Assembly (NCBI GenBank): GCA_030765555.1
Contig: JAVCCI010000007.1
Location: 1-25,211 of the forward strand
Direction of reading: 5' to 3'
DNA from: Candidatus Kappaea frigidicola
Lineage (GTDB): Bacteria; Omnitrophota; Gorgyraeia; JAGLLT01
DNA: 25,211 nt
The notes under the pieces were generated by a model. That model was not told where the DNA came from, did no database searches, and was given only the letters and a program-made list of their open reading frames with translations. How positions within the stretch are numbered: position 1 is the stretch's first letter; each line of letters opens with the position of its first letter. Shown here one piece after another: positions 7,985 through 16,500 of the stretch. Made by a program: the position numbers and the translations under genes.

Positions 7985-9491
7985 CTTTTATGAGTCCTTG
8001 TGGGTTTTCGGCTAAGTTTATGGCTTTTTTCATGCCTTTACTTTTGTTTAAAGTCTCAATATATTCTTTTTGGGGGTTTGAATCAGCTACAATTCCAGCT
8101 CCAGCTTGAATATAGGCAGTTTTACCTTTAACTACGATAGTCCTAATGGTGATACAGGAATCTAAATTACCAGAAAAACTAAAATAAGCTACTGAGCCTG
8201 CATAAGGCCCCCTTTTCTCATTTTCCAATTCTTCAATAATTTCCATAGAGCGTACTTTTGGAGCACCTGATACTGTTCCTGCTGGAAAAGTACTCTTCAT
8301 GACATCAAACATATCTTTATTTTTTTTAATAACTCCTATGCAGTCACTCACCATATGGGAGACATGCGAATATTTTTCAATAGTCATCAATTCAGGAACA
8401 GAGACGCTTCCAAAGTTGCAAATTCTACCTATATCATTACGCCCTAAATCAACTAACATAATATGCTCTGCTATTTCTTTAGGGTCTTTTAATAAATCTT
8501 TAGTGAGCCGAGCATCTTCAGCAACTGTTGCTCCTCTAGGCCTAGTTCCAGCAATGGGTCTGACTTCAACTTTTTTGTCTTCAAGTCTGACCATAATTTC
8601 AGGTGAAGATCCAATTAGTTTAAAATCCTTAAATTTTAGATAGTACATATAAGGCGAAGGATTTATAAAGCGTAAAGTGCGATAAATATTAAAAGGATTT
8701 GTTTTTATGGTTGTTTTAAATCTTTGCGAAAGCACAACCTGGATGATATCTCCATTTTTAATATATTCTTTAGCTTTCTTAACAGCTGACATAAAACCTT
8801 TTTTTGTAAAATTAGAGGTAAATTTTTTATCCTGATATTTTTTATTAATATTTTGCGATCTAGCTTTTTGAACTTGCTCAGGTTTCCTGAGGTTTTTTAC
8901 TATTGCATCTATTTTTTTTATCGCAGTCTCATAAGCTTTTTTGGTATTATTGCCTTCAATGTGAGCATTGGAAATAACTTTAAGAGTCCGGCTAACATGG
9001 TCGAAAATCAAAAGAGTGTCCGTGAGCATCAATATTGAATCAGGAAGCTTTACAGTCTTTTTAGAGGTATCCGGTAAATCTTCAATGAAACGCACCATGT
9101 CATAGCCAAAGTAACCAACCAGCCCGCCACAGAATCTAGGTAAATGTTTTGTTTTTACGAATTTATATTCAGAGAATATTTTCTTTATTTCACTAATCGG
9201 GTCTGCAACCTTATATTTCTTCACCTTTTTATGCTTAATGATTTCTACTTCATGCCCACTGGTTTTGATTACGGTCGAAGGATTGCTGCCTAAGAATGTA
9301 TAGCGGCCAATTTTTTCTTGACCTTCTATAGATTCAAGAAGAAAACCGTAATCCGAGGTGTCTATCTTACAAAAAGCAGACACAGGGGTTTCGAAGTCAG
9401 CTAAAAGTTCCTTGTAAACCGGAATTAAATTCCCCTTTTTAGCTAATTTTCTAAATGTTGCATAATCTGGATAGTAATTTTTTTTATTCAT
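7968..9491 (-). CDS. trpE: Anthranilate synthase component I
   Basis: With the ATG at 9491 the protein has 507 residues. It makes anthranilate from chorismate with TrpG. The tryptophan-binding motif LLES is at residues 51-54 and NPSPYMYYLKF lies further on, so feedback inhibition by tryptophan is expected. Catalytic blocks follow in order: GDIIQVVLSQRF, RPIAGTRPRGAT, EHIMLVDLGRNDIGR, FPAGTVSGAPKVRSMEII, and the C-terminal IQAGAGIVADSNPQKEY. I chose 9491 over an upstream in-frame TTG at 9509 because it is an ATG with AAGG close upstream and gives an 8-base overlap with hisI (ATGAATAA), a junction type repeated in this cluster. PabB is excluded by context and LLES. Confidence 0.96.
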   Translation of the reverse strand: MNKKNYYPDYATFRKLAKKGNLIPVYKELLADFETPVSAFCKIDTSDYGFLLESIEGQEKIGRYTFLGSNPSTVIKTSGHEVEIIKHKKVKKYKVADPISEIKKIFSEYKFVKTKHLPRFCGGLVGYFGYDMVRFIEDLPDTSKKTVKLPDSILMLTDTLLIFDHVSRTLKVISNAHIEGNNTKKAYETAIKKIDAIVKNLRKPEQVQKARSQNINKKYQDKKFTSNFTKKGFMSAVKKAKEYIKNGDIIQVVLSQRFKTTIKTNPFNIYRTLRFINPSPYMYYLKFKDFKLIGSSPEIMVRLEDKKVEVRPIAGTRPRGATVAEDARLTKDLLKDPKEIAEHIMLVDLGRNDIGRICNFGSVSVPELMTIEKYSHVSHMVSDCIGVIKKNKDMFDVMKSTFPAGTVSGAPKVRSMEIIEELENEKRGPYAGSVAYFSFSGNLDSCITIRTIVVKGKTAYIQAGAGIVADSNPQKEYIETLNKSKGMKKAINLAENPQGLIKDDISY

Positions 9492-9867
9492 ATACCTTAT
9501 CAGGATCAAAAATCTTCTCTTTTATGATTTCTAATTCTTCGAGATTACCATTAACTTTCCTAAAAAAGCAGGTCTTATAGCCTAAGTGGCAGGCTCCACC
9601 TGTTTGAGTAGCTTTTATGAGGATAGTATCTAAATCGCAATCAATTAATATTTCTTTAACTGCTTGGACGTGACCTGATGATTCTCCCTTTTTCCACTGA
9701 GATTTTCGTGAGCGTGAATAAAAATGAGTAAAGCCAGTCTCAAATGTTTTTTTCAGTGCTATATCATTCATATAGGCCATCATTAAAACTTCATTGGATT
9801 CAGCATCCTGAACTATTGCTGGAATTAAGCCCTGCTCGTTAAATTTAATTTTATCCATAATACTCAT
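9484..9867 (-). CDS. hisI: Phosphoribosyl-AMP cyclohydrolase
   Basis: A 127-residue monofunctional enzyme that opens the adenine ring of phosphoribosyl-AMP, the third step of histidine synthesis. The block FYSRSRKSQWKKGESSGH is the family signature, followed by DCDLD and GACHLGYKTCFF, which carry the metal-binding acidic and cysteine residues. There is no fused HisE pyrophosphohydrolase domain, and no separate hisE in the window. The start at 9867 overlaps the hisF stop as ATGA; an in-frame ATG at 9858 (MDKIKFNEQG) is equally plausible. It is the last his gene and overlaps trpE by 8 bases. Confidence 0.95.
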   Translation of the reverse strand: MSIMDKIKFNEQGLIPAIVQDAESNEVLMMAYMNDIALKKTFETGFTHFYSRSRKSQWKKGESSGHVQAVKEILIDCDLDTILIKATQTGGACHLGYKTCFFRKVNGNLEELEIIKEKIFDPDKVYE

Positions 9868-10619
9868 AATCTTACAATAACCCCTCTCTCCTTTAAGTAG
9901 TGCTTTACATCGCTAACTGTATATTTATCATAATGGAAAATTGATGCACAAAGTGCTGCATCAGCCTGAGCTAAATTAAAAACTTCAAAAATATCTTCTG
10001 GTTTACCAGCTCCACCTGAGGCAATAACAGGGATATTTACTCCTGTTGATATCGCTTTCGTTAATTCAATATCATAACCTTTATTAGTGCCGTCAAAGTC
10101 CATGCTGGTTAAGAGTATTTCGCCGGCTCCCAGAGATTCTGCTTCTTTGGCCCACAAAAGAGCATCTTTTTCTGTTTTAGTGCGGCCGCCGTTAATGTAG
10201 ACCTGCCAATGACCATCTTCTTTTTTAGCATCAATAGCTACAACAATGCATTGGCTTCCAAAGCGAAAACTAGATTTCTTTATTAATTCCGGATTTAAGA
10301 TCGCCTGTGAGTTTAAAGAAACTTTATCACATCCGGCAGATAATAACTCCCTAATATCTTCTACTGTTTTAATGCCTCCGCCAACTGTAAAAGGGATAAA
10401 AACACATTCAGCTACTTTTTTTACGATATCAAGAATAATCTTTCTTTCTTCATGGCTGGCTGTGATATCTAGAAAAACCAGCTCATCAGCCTGAGCCTGT
10501 TCATATTTTTTAGCTGCCTCAACCGGATCACCGGCATCCTTTAAATCAAGAAAATTAACTCCCTTGACCACCCGGCCATCCTTTACATCTAAGCATGGAA
10601 TAATTCTTTTAGCTAACAT
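9864..10619 (-). CDS. hisF: Imidazole glycerol phosphate synthase, cyclase subunit
   Basis: A 251-residue TIM barrel that, with HisH, turns PRFAR and ammonia into imidazole glycerol phosphate and AICAR. The two catalytic aspartates are at the standard positions: D11 in IIPCLDVKDGRVVKG and D130 in VVAIDAK. Repeat-half phosphate loops are seen in TVGGGIKTVEDI and ASGGAGKPEDI, the mark of the half-barrel duplication shared with HisA. The start follows the hisA stop directly with no gap. The stop overlaps hisI by 4 bases. Confidence 0.97.
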   Translation of the reverse strand: MLAKRIIPCLDVKDGRVVKGVNFLDLKDAGDPVEAAKKYEQAQADELVFLDITASHEERKIILDIVKKVAECVFIPFTVGGGIKTVEDIRELLSAGCDKVSLNSQAILNPELIKKSSFRFGSQCIVVAIDAKKEDGHWQVYINGGRTKTEKDALLWAKEAESLGAGEILLTSMDFDGTNKGYDIELTKAISTGVNIPVIASGGAGKPEDIFEVFNLAQADAALCASIFHYDKYTVSDVKHYLKERGVIVRL

Positions 10620-11342
10620 TTATTTAGCTGCCTCAATTGCTTCTTTTAAATCAAGGCGATTATCATAGAGAGCTTTACCGATTATAGCGGCTTGCAAACC
10701 TTGATCCTCCAAAGTTTTGAGCTGCTTAATGTCCTCTATGGTAGAAACGCCTCCTGATGCAGTAACTAAAACATCTGTTTTTTCGACAAAATCTTTTATA
10801 TTTTCAAATTTTACACCTAAAAGTGTGCCATCGGCTTCAATATTAGTGTAAATAACTCTCTTTATTCCAATTTTTTGAAGCTCCAAAGTGAGGGTTATGG
10901 CATCTATTTGGGCTGATTGAACCCAGCCCATTGTTTTAACTACTCCGTTTTCAGCATCTATTCCAACGGCAATAGCCTCCCCAAAGGAAGCTATAGCTTT
11001 TTTAAGTAATTCCTGATTTTCACAAGCTGCTGTTGAAAGGATCACTCTTTTTACCTTGGAATCAAGAACAGCACTAATATCATCAAGATTTCGTATTCCC
11101 CCACCAACCTCTATGGGTATATCTATTACACTCGCTATCTCTTTAATAATGCTTAAATTACTAGGTTTACCTTCAAGGGCACCATCTAAATCGACCACAT
11201 GCAACATTTTAGCCCCTTGATTAACCCATTTTATTGCTATTTCAACAGGATGATCAGAATATTGGGTTTCTTTATTGAAATCCCCTTTGAGTAATCTAAC
11301 AACTTTTCCATGTCTTAAATCTATAGCAGGTAATATTATCAT
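10620..11342 (-). CDS. hisA: ProFAR isomerase (phosphoribosylformimino-AICAR-P isomerase)
   Basis: A 240-residue TIM barrel that opens the ribose ring of ProFAR (an Amadori rearrangement). D8 in LPAIDLRHGKVVRLLKGD and D129 in VGIDAENG are the expected catalytic acids, and EVGGGIRNLDDI and TASGGVSTIEDI are the paired phosphate loops. A dedicated trpF is also present, so this is a standard HisA and not PriA. It begins 4 bases after hisH and abuts hisF. Confidence 0.96.
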   Translation of the reverse strand: MIILPAIDLRHGKVVRLLKGDFNKETQYSDHPVEIAIKWVNQGAKMLHVVDLDGALEGKPSNLSIIKEIASVIDIPIEVGGGIRNLDDISAVLDSKVKRVILSTAACENQELLKKAIASFGEAIAVGIDAENGVVKTMGWVQSAQIDAITLTLELQKIGIKRVIYTNIEADGTLLGVKFENIKDFVEKTDVLVTASGGVSTIEDIKQLKTLEDQGLQAAIIGKALYDNRLDLKEAIEAAK

Positions 11343-11346
11343 TATC

Positions 11347-11967
11347 TTATCCAGTGGTTATTGTTAAAAAATTTTCAAGCACCTTTAATCCTTTAGCCTG
11401 ACTTTTTTCCGGATGAAACTGAGTTGCAAAAATATTATCTTTGTTAATGGCTGAGCAAAAATCAACTCCGTAATTTGTAGTTGAAGTTATAATGTCTTCA
11501 TCTTCGGGTAAAGCAAAATATGAATGTACAAAATAAAAGAAATCACCATTTTCAATACCTTTAAATAACGCAGACTCTTTACCTTTTTGAGTTAAGTCAA
11601 TTTGATTCCAGCCTATTTGAGGAACTTTTAAGTTAGGTGATGTAAATTTAGCTACTTTGCCTTTTAAGACACCCAACCCCTTAACTCCCGGAGCTTCTTG
11701 ACTAGACTCAAATAAAAGTTGTAACCCCATGCAAATACCCAAAAAAGGTTTACCGCTTTTTATAAAATCTCTTATCGGTTCCTGTAAGTTTCTTTTATTA
11801 ACTTCATCCATACAGTCAGAAAAAGCTCCAACTCCAGGAAAAACAAGTCTATCTGCATTTTTTACATCAGATGGAGATTCGCTGACTTTAACTTTAGCTC
11901 CAAGTGACTCTAGGGCCTTGGAAACGCTTCTTAAGTTGCCCATGCCGTAATCGATTACAGTGATCAT
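11347..11967 (-). CDS. hisH: Imidazole glycerol phosphate synthase, glutaminase subunit
   Basis: A 206-residue class I amidotransferase that feeds ammonia to HisF. The nucleophile is C79 in PFLGICMGLQLLFE, and H185 and E187 lie in ATQFHPEKSQ. The N-terminal IDYGMGNLRSVSKALE and FPGVGAFSDCM are specific for HisH over other class I amidotransferases. The start overlaps the hisB stop as ATGA, and hisA follows after 4 bases. It is separate from HisF, as in most bacteria. Confidence 0.97.
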   Translation of the reverse strand: MITVIDYGMGNLRSVSKALESLGAKVKVSESPSDVKNADRLVFPGVGAFSDCMDEVNKRNLQEPIRDFIKSGKPFLGICMGLQLLFESSQEAPGVKGLGVLKGKVAKFTSPNLKVPQIGWNQIDLTQKGKESALFKGIENGDFFYFVHSYFALPEDEDIITSTTNYGVDFCSAINKDNIFATQFHPEKSQAKGLKVLENFLTITTG

Positions 11968-12581
11968 AAATCTATAACACCTTTTGTGGATGTTATACCT
12001 TTTCTTCTAGGGTCAATTGAGCAAGCCTGTTTCAAAGCTAAACCAAAAGCCTTAAAGGTTGCTTCCATTACATGGTGAGCATCAGCGCTTCCCTTTACGA
12101 TTCCAAGGTTTAAATTAAGGTTACACTGTTGGCAAATTGATTCTAGAAAATGTTCTGCTTCATTTAAAGTATATTCATCTTTAGTGTTTGTTTTTACGCC
12201 TGATGTAGGAATATTATCTTTTTCAGTATATTCAAACCTAGATCGTCCGCTGATGTCAACTACGGCTCTGACTAAGACATCATCCATTGGTGCGTAGGCA
12301 TATCCAAAGCGATTAATTCCTTGAGCATCTTTTAGGCATTCTTTAATAGCTTTACCTAGAGTAATACCGATATCTTCATTAGAGTGGTGAATATCGATAT
12401 TCACATCACCTGTAGCGATAATATCTAGATCAAACATTGCAAAGAAGGCAAAAAGGTCTAGCATATGATTTAAAAAATCTATACCAGTGTTGATGTTAGT
12501 TTTACCTTCTCCATCAATATTAAGGATCACTTCTACTTCTGTTTCATTGGTTTTTCTTTTTTGAATAGACTTTCTTTCCAT
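11964..12581 (-). CDS. hisB: Imidazoleglycerol-phosphate dehydratase
   Basis: A 205-residue manganese enzyme that dehydrates imidazole glycerol phosphate to imidazole acetol phosphate. The two halves of the duplicated fold each carry a metal site: HHSNED at residues 65-70 and AHHVMEA with H169-H170. The C-terminus GITSTKGVIDL is typical. It is the monofunctional dehydratase, without the N-terminal histidinol-phosphate phosphatase domain of E. coli HisB, and no phosphatase gene is seen nearby. A good AAAGGAG site lies 5 bases before the ATG, 20 bases after hisD. Confidence 0.97.
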   Translation of the reverse strand: MERKSIQKRKTNETEVEVILNIDGEGKTNINTGIDFLNHMLDLFAFFAMFDLDIIATGDVNIDIHHSNEDIGITLGKAIKECLKDAQGINRFGYAYAPMDDVLVRAVVDISGRSRFEYTEKDNIPTSGVKTNTKDEYTLNEAEHFLESICQQCNLNLNLGIVKGSADAHHVMEATFKAFGLALKQACSIDPRRKGITSTKGVIDL

Positions 12582-12601
12582 GTCTGCTCCTTTACAAGTA
12601 T

Positions 12602-13822
12602 TTATTTACATCTAATTCTTACAGATTCAAGATGCTTTAGAAGTCCCTCAACTTCTGCAATTCTTTCAATAGGTTTTCTTACTTTTTCTAATGCTTTTTT
12701 AGTATACGAAATAATATGAGTACTTTTCATGAAGTCATCAATACTCAAACCTGAAAAATATTTAGCTGTGCCCCCGGTCGGCAATACATGAGATGGACCA
12801 GCTATGTAGTCTCCAACAGCAGTAGGTGTGTAATTACCAACGAATATAGCCCCGGCATTCTTTATTTTTCTAAGAATTTTATAGGGACTTTTCACCATGA
12901 TCTCTAAATGCTCAGGAGCTATTTTATTAGCTATATCAACTGCTTGATTTAAGTTATCAACCCTGATGATGTAACCGCCTTTTACTTCATTCTTTAATTT
13001 ATTTGCTAAAGACTTTGAAGTGGTAATTAAAATTGCAACACCCATAGCGTGTTCTGCTTGGGCCATAAGATCAGCTTTTACGAATTCAGGATTAGCATGA
13101 TTATTGGCTATTATTACGATTTCACTAGGTCCAGCTGTCATTTCTATATCGGTATAGCCAAAGACTTGCCGCTTAGCTTCTGTAACGAATATGTTTCCAG
13201 GACCGACAATTTTATCTACTTTGGGGATTGTTTTGGTTCCAAAGGCTAGAGCTGCTATTGCCTGAGCTCCTCCTACTTTATATATTTTTTCAACCTTTAA
13301 GAGTTTTGCTAAAGCCAAAATATAGTCATTGGCACTCTTGTATTGATTAGGCGGTGTGACCATAACTATATTTTTTACCCCAGCTAGTTTAGCTATAGGT
13401 ACCGTCATGTAAACAGTAGAAACTAATGGAGCTGTAGAAGCCGGAATATATATACCTACACTATCCAAAGGATGATAAACCTGCTGCAATTTAACTCCGT
13501 CCTCATCTTTGACTTTCCATGATTTCTTTATTTGCTTTTTATAAAACCTAATTACATTTTCTGTGGCAATTTTTAAGCATTGAATAAAATCAGGATCAAT
13601 GTTTTGATAAGCGCCATTAACTTCACTTTCTGAAACTCTAAGTTGCCTTGGAGCTAATTTAACTTTATCAAATTTTTCAGTATACCTGATAAGGGCATCA
13701 TCACCATCTTGCTTGACATCCTCAATAATTTTTCTTACTTTTTTCTCAACAAGATCTCTATTGCTGTAATATCTACCATAAATCTTATCGAGTTTCTTTT
13801 GAGAAAATTTAATAATTTTCAT
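12602..13822 (-). CDS. hisD: Histidinol dehydrogenase
   Basis: A 406-residue zinc enzyme for the last two oxidations of histidine synthesis (histidinol to histidinal to histidine, with NAD). The zinc ligands Q255 and H258 lie in MAQAEHAMG. GPGNIFVTEAKRQVFG and AGPSEIVIIA are family signatures, and the last ligand is H397 in EGLLKHLESVRIR. YIAGPSHVLPTGGTA is also seen. Length is slightly below the usual 420-430. It is the first gene of the his block, only 23 bases after alaS, so I see no room for a separate promoter there. The AAGGGG site (13833-13838) is about 10 bases from this ATG and nearer to another, out-of-frame ATG. Confidence 0.97.
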   Translation of the reverse strand: MKIIKFSQKKLDKIYGRYYSNRDLVEKKVRKIIEDVKQDGDDALIRYTEKFDKVKLAPRQLRVSESEVNGAYQNIDPDFIQCLKIATENVIRFYKKQIKKSWKVKDEDGVKLQQVYHPLDSVGIYIPASTAPLVSTVYMTVPIAKLAGVKNIVMVTPPNQYKSANDYILALAKLLKVEKIYKVGGAQAIAALAFGTKTIPKVDKIVGPGNIFVTEAKRQVFGYTDIEMTAGPSEIVIIANNHANPEFVKADLMAQAEHAMGVAILITTSKSLANKLKNEVKGGYIIRVDNLNQAVDIANKIAPEHLEIMVKSPYKILRKIKNAGAIFVGNYTPTAVGDYIAGPSHVLPTGGTAKYFSGLSIDDFMKSTHIISYTKKALEKVRKPIERIAEVEGLLKHLESVRIRCK

Positions 13823-13829
13823 GTACCAT
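13809..13829 (-). other. Possible 6-codon upstream frame overlapping the hisD start
   Basis: On the minus strand an ATG at 13829 opens a frame of six codons, MVHENY, ending with TAA at 13809-13811. It runs through the hisD start (13822) in another frame. AAGGGG at 13833-13838 stands 3 bases before this ATG but 10 before that of hisD, so ribosomes could choose either. It contains one histidine codon. It may well be chance; nothing but position supports it. Confidence 0.25.
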
Positions 13830-13845
13830 GTACCCCTTTCAACAC

Positions 13846-16494
13846 TTAAGCTAGCATGTTGGAAATAATTTTTTCAGCTTCTTTAAGAGCCGCATCTATT
13901 TTATTAACTTGACCACCTCCAGCTTGCGCCAAATTAGGCCTGCCGCCACCTTTTGAGCCTAGGATGTTATTTATTTGTATAATAATTTCATTGGCTTTAA
14001 TGCCCTTTGTAATCATGTTATTACTTGAGGCAATTAGTAATTGAATTTGCCCCTCATTTTCAGCAGCTAGGACCATCACAGCATTATCATCCTTTTGCCT
14101 TATTATATCAGACAGGGTTCTCATAGAATTCATATTGCCTTCAACCTTTGAAATAATAATTGAAGCATTTTTAATTTTTTTTGCCTTTGCAATTAGGCCA
14201 TCCACTAAATTTTTAGATTTACTAATTTTAAAATTAGCTAGTTCATTTTTGAGAGATTTATTCTCTTTCTTTAATTCCTCTAGGGATGTCACAATGCTAT
14301 TAGTATCTGCTTTAAGTAGTTCTTTAAGATTATCTAGGGTTTTTTCCTGATTTTCAACTAGCCTTAAGGCTTCAATACCTGTGACGGCTTCTATTCTGCG
14401 AATTCCACTAGCAATAGAGCTTTCAGAGGTAATTTTAAAGAGCCCAATAGAGCCCGAAGCATCTATATGTGTGCCGCCGCAGAGTTCTAAACTGATATCA
14501 CCCACAGAAACCACACGCACTACATCAGAATACTTTTCTTTAAAGAAAGCTAGAATATTCTTTTTCTGAGCTTCTTCAAGCTTCATATTGTTAGTTATGA
14601 CCGGTTTGTTTTCCTGGATGAAGCCATTAATAATATTTTCAACCTTTTTTAAATCTTTTTTATCAATCTGTTTAAAATGAGTAATGTCAAATCTTAGGCG
14701 CTTATCATCAACGTAAGAACCAGATTGCTCCACATGTTCTCCAAGTATTTGCCTCAAGGCTGACTGTAGTAAATGAGTAGCTGTATGATTCTTAGCTATT
14801 GACCTTCTTCTTGTAACATCAACCTGAGCAGCAACCTTATCTTTTGTCTTGATTTCACCAGAAACCATTTTCACTTTATGCAGATAGTACCCATAAGCAG
14901 AATTGACATCTAATACCGAAGCCTCCCCTTTTTTATGCTTAAGAATTCCTTTATCAGCTACTTGACCACCGGATTCAGCATAAAACGGAGTTTCTTTTAA
15001 AACTACATAGCCCTCATCCTTACTTTTTAGAGAACTAACCTTCTTGCCATTTTTAAAAAGTTCTAAAACTACAGTGTCATTATCAAGTGATTTATACCCC
15101 ACGAATTTAGTTTTCGTGAGGCCTTCCAGTTGATGTTCTATGCCTTCTGTGAATATCTCTGATTTAATCTGTGACTTCTTTCTGGATCTTTCTTTTTGAG
15201 CTTTCATACTTTTATTAAAAGCATTATCAAAGATATCCTTTTTAAATACTTTTTTTAATTTAGATTGTGCCCATTCCAAGCTTATTTCTCTGGGGATACC
15301 ATAAGTATCGTGATATTCAAAAGCTATTGTACCAGCCAAAACAGAATCAGCAGCTTTACTATTAAATTCAGTTTTTTTAGCTGGAAGAATTTGCATGATA
15401 TCTTCAAATTTCTTTTCTTCTTCTAAAATAATTTGAGCTATATTATCCCGCCTTTTTTCTATTAATGGATAAGCAGTTTTCATAACTTTTGAAATAACAG
15501 GTACAATTTTATTCAATTCTAATTTAGAGGCCTTGAGTTCACCTAATATATGCTTTGAGCGTCTAATAAGCTTTCGAATGACATAACCTCTTTCTTCATT
15601 AGAAGGAATAACCCCATCTCCTATAGAAAAAACAACAGCTCGCATATGGTCAGCTACTGTATAAACCTTATTTAAAAGAGCAGCATCTATTTTTTTATCA
15701 ACATGTTTCAAGATGTAATTTATAACGGGTTTAAATATGTCAATTTCAAAGTTGCTATCAACATCTTGCATTACTTGAGCAATTCTCTCAAGCCCCATCC
15801 CAGTATCGATATTTTTACTCGGCAAAGGGCTCAATTTACCCTTTTTGCCAATCTCGCCTTCTCGTTTGTATTGTGTGAAAACTAAATTCCAGACTTCCAC
15901 AAAGCGACTACAAGAACAGCCAGGTTTACAATCTTTTTTCCCACAACCTTTTTTAGGACCTCTATCAACATATATTTCAGAACAAGGCCCGCAAGGACCA
16001 TTAGGACCTTTGGTTATTGCATCAGATGGCCAAAAGTTATCTTTGGCTCCAAGTCTGACTATGCGTTTTTTGTCCAGGCCGATATTTTCATGCCATATTT
16101 TAAAGGCTTCATCATCATCCGTATAAACAGACACCCAGATTTTATCAGGGTCCATTTTTAAAACATCAATTATGAACTCCCAACCCCAAGCAATAGCCTC
16201 TTCCTTGAAGTAATCTCCAAATGAGAAATTTCCCAACATCTCAAAAAAGGTGTGGTGATAAGGAGTACTGCCTACTTCATCTAAATCGCCCGTTCTCAGG
16301 CATTTTTGACAGGTGGTTACCTTGGAGTAATCTATATTTTTACCCATAAACTGAGCTTTAAATTGATTCATACCTGCAGAAGTAAATAAAAGCGTAGGAT
16401 CATTCTCAGGTACCAATGAATCACTTGGTAATATTTTATGACCTTTTTTCTTAAAGAAATTCAGGTATTTAGTTCTAATTTCATCTGTTTTCAT
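13846..16494 (-). CDS. alaS: Alanyl-tRNA synthetase
   Basis: A full 882-residue enzyme that charges tRNA-Ala and edits wrongly charged Ser or Gly. The class II catalytic part comes first, with LLFTSAGMNQFK and GSTPYHHTFFEMLGNFSFGDYF. A cysteine-rich loop GPCGPC ... GCGKKDCKPGCSC then leads into VEVWNLVFTQY; such loops are known from other bacterial AlaRS and may bind zinc. The editing domain has HTATH from residue 570 and CGGTH from residue 672. A coiled-coil stretch (about 720-770) and the C-Ala domain with KGGGRPNLAQAGG end the protein. It begins 6 bases after recX. No T-box or other leader fits in that space, so control must come from further upstream. Confidence 0.98.
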   Translation of the reverse strand: MKTDEIRTKYLNFFKKKGHKILPSDSLVPENDPTLLFTSAGMNQFKAQFMGKNIDYSKVTTCQKCLRTGDLDEVGSTPYHHTFFEMLGNFSFGDYFKEEAIAWGWEFIIDVLKMDPDKIWVSVYTDDDEAFKIWHENIGLDKKRIVRLGAKDNFWPSDAITKGPNGPCGPCSEIYVDRGPKKGCGKKDCKPGCSCSRFVEVWNLVFTQYKREGEIGKKGKLSPLPSKNIDTGMGLERIAQVMQDVDSNFEIDIFKPVINYILKHVDKKIDAALLNKVYTVADHMRAVVFSIGDGVIPSNEERGYVIRKLIRRSKHILGELKASKLELNKIVPVISKVMKTAYPLIEKRRDNIAQIILEEEKKFEDIMQILPAKKTEFNSKAADSVLAGTIAFEYHDTYGIPREISLEWAQSKLKKVFKKDIFDNAFNKSMKAQKERSRKKSQIKSEIFTEGIEHQLEGLTKTKFVGYKSLDNDTVVLELFKNGKKVSSLKSKDEGYVVLKETPFYAESGGQVADKGILKHKKGEASVLDVNSAYGYYLHKVKMVSGEIKTKDKVAAQVDVTRRRSIAKNHTATHLLQSALRQILGEHVEQSGSYVDDKRLRFDITHFKQIDKKDLKKVENIINGFIQENKPVITNNMKLEEAQKKNILAFFKEKYSDVVRVVSVGDISLELCGGTHIDASGSIGLFKITSESSIASGIRRIEAVTGIEALRLVENQEKTLDNLKELLKADTNSIVTSLEELKKENKSLKNELANFKISKSKNLVDGLIAKAKKIKNASIIISKVEGNMNSMRTLSDIIRQKDDNAVMVLAAENEGQIQLLIASSNNMITKGIKANEIIIQINNILGSKGGGRPNLAQAGGGQVNKIDAALKEAEKIISNMLA

Positions 16495-16500
16495 ATTTTC

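Noticed and set aside
13823..13845. T-box or histidine leader before hisD
   Set aside because: Only 23 bases separate alaS and hisD, too few for any such structure; nothing similar was seen in front of trpE.
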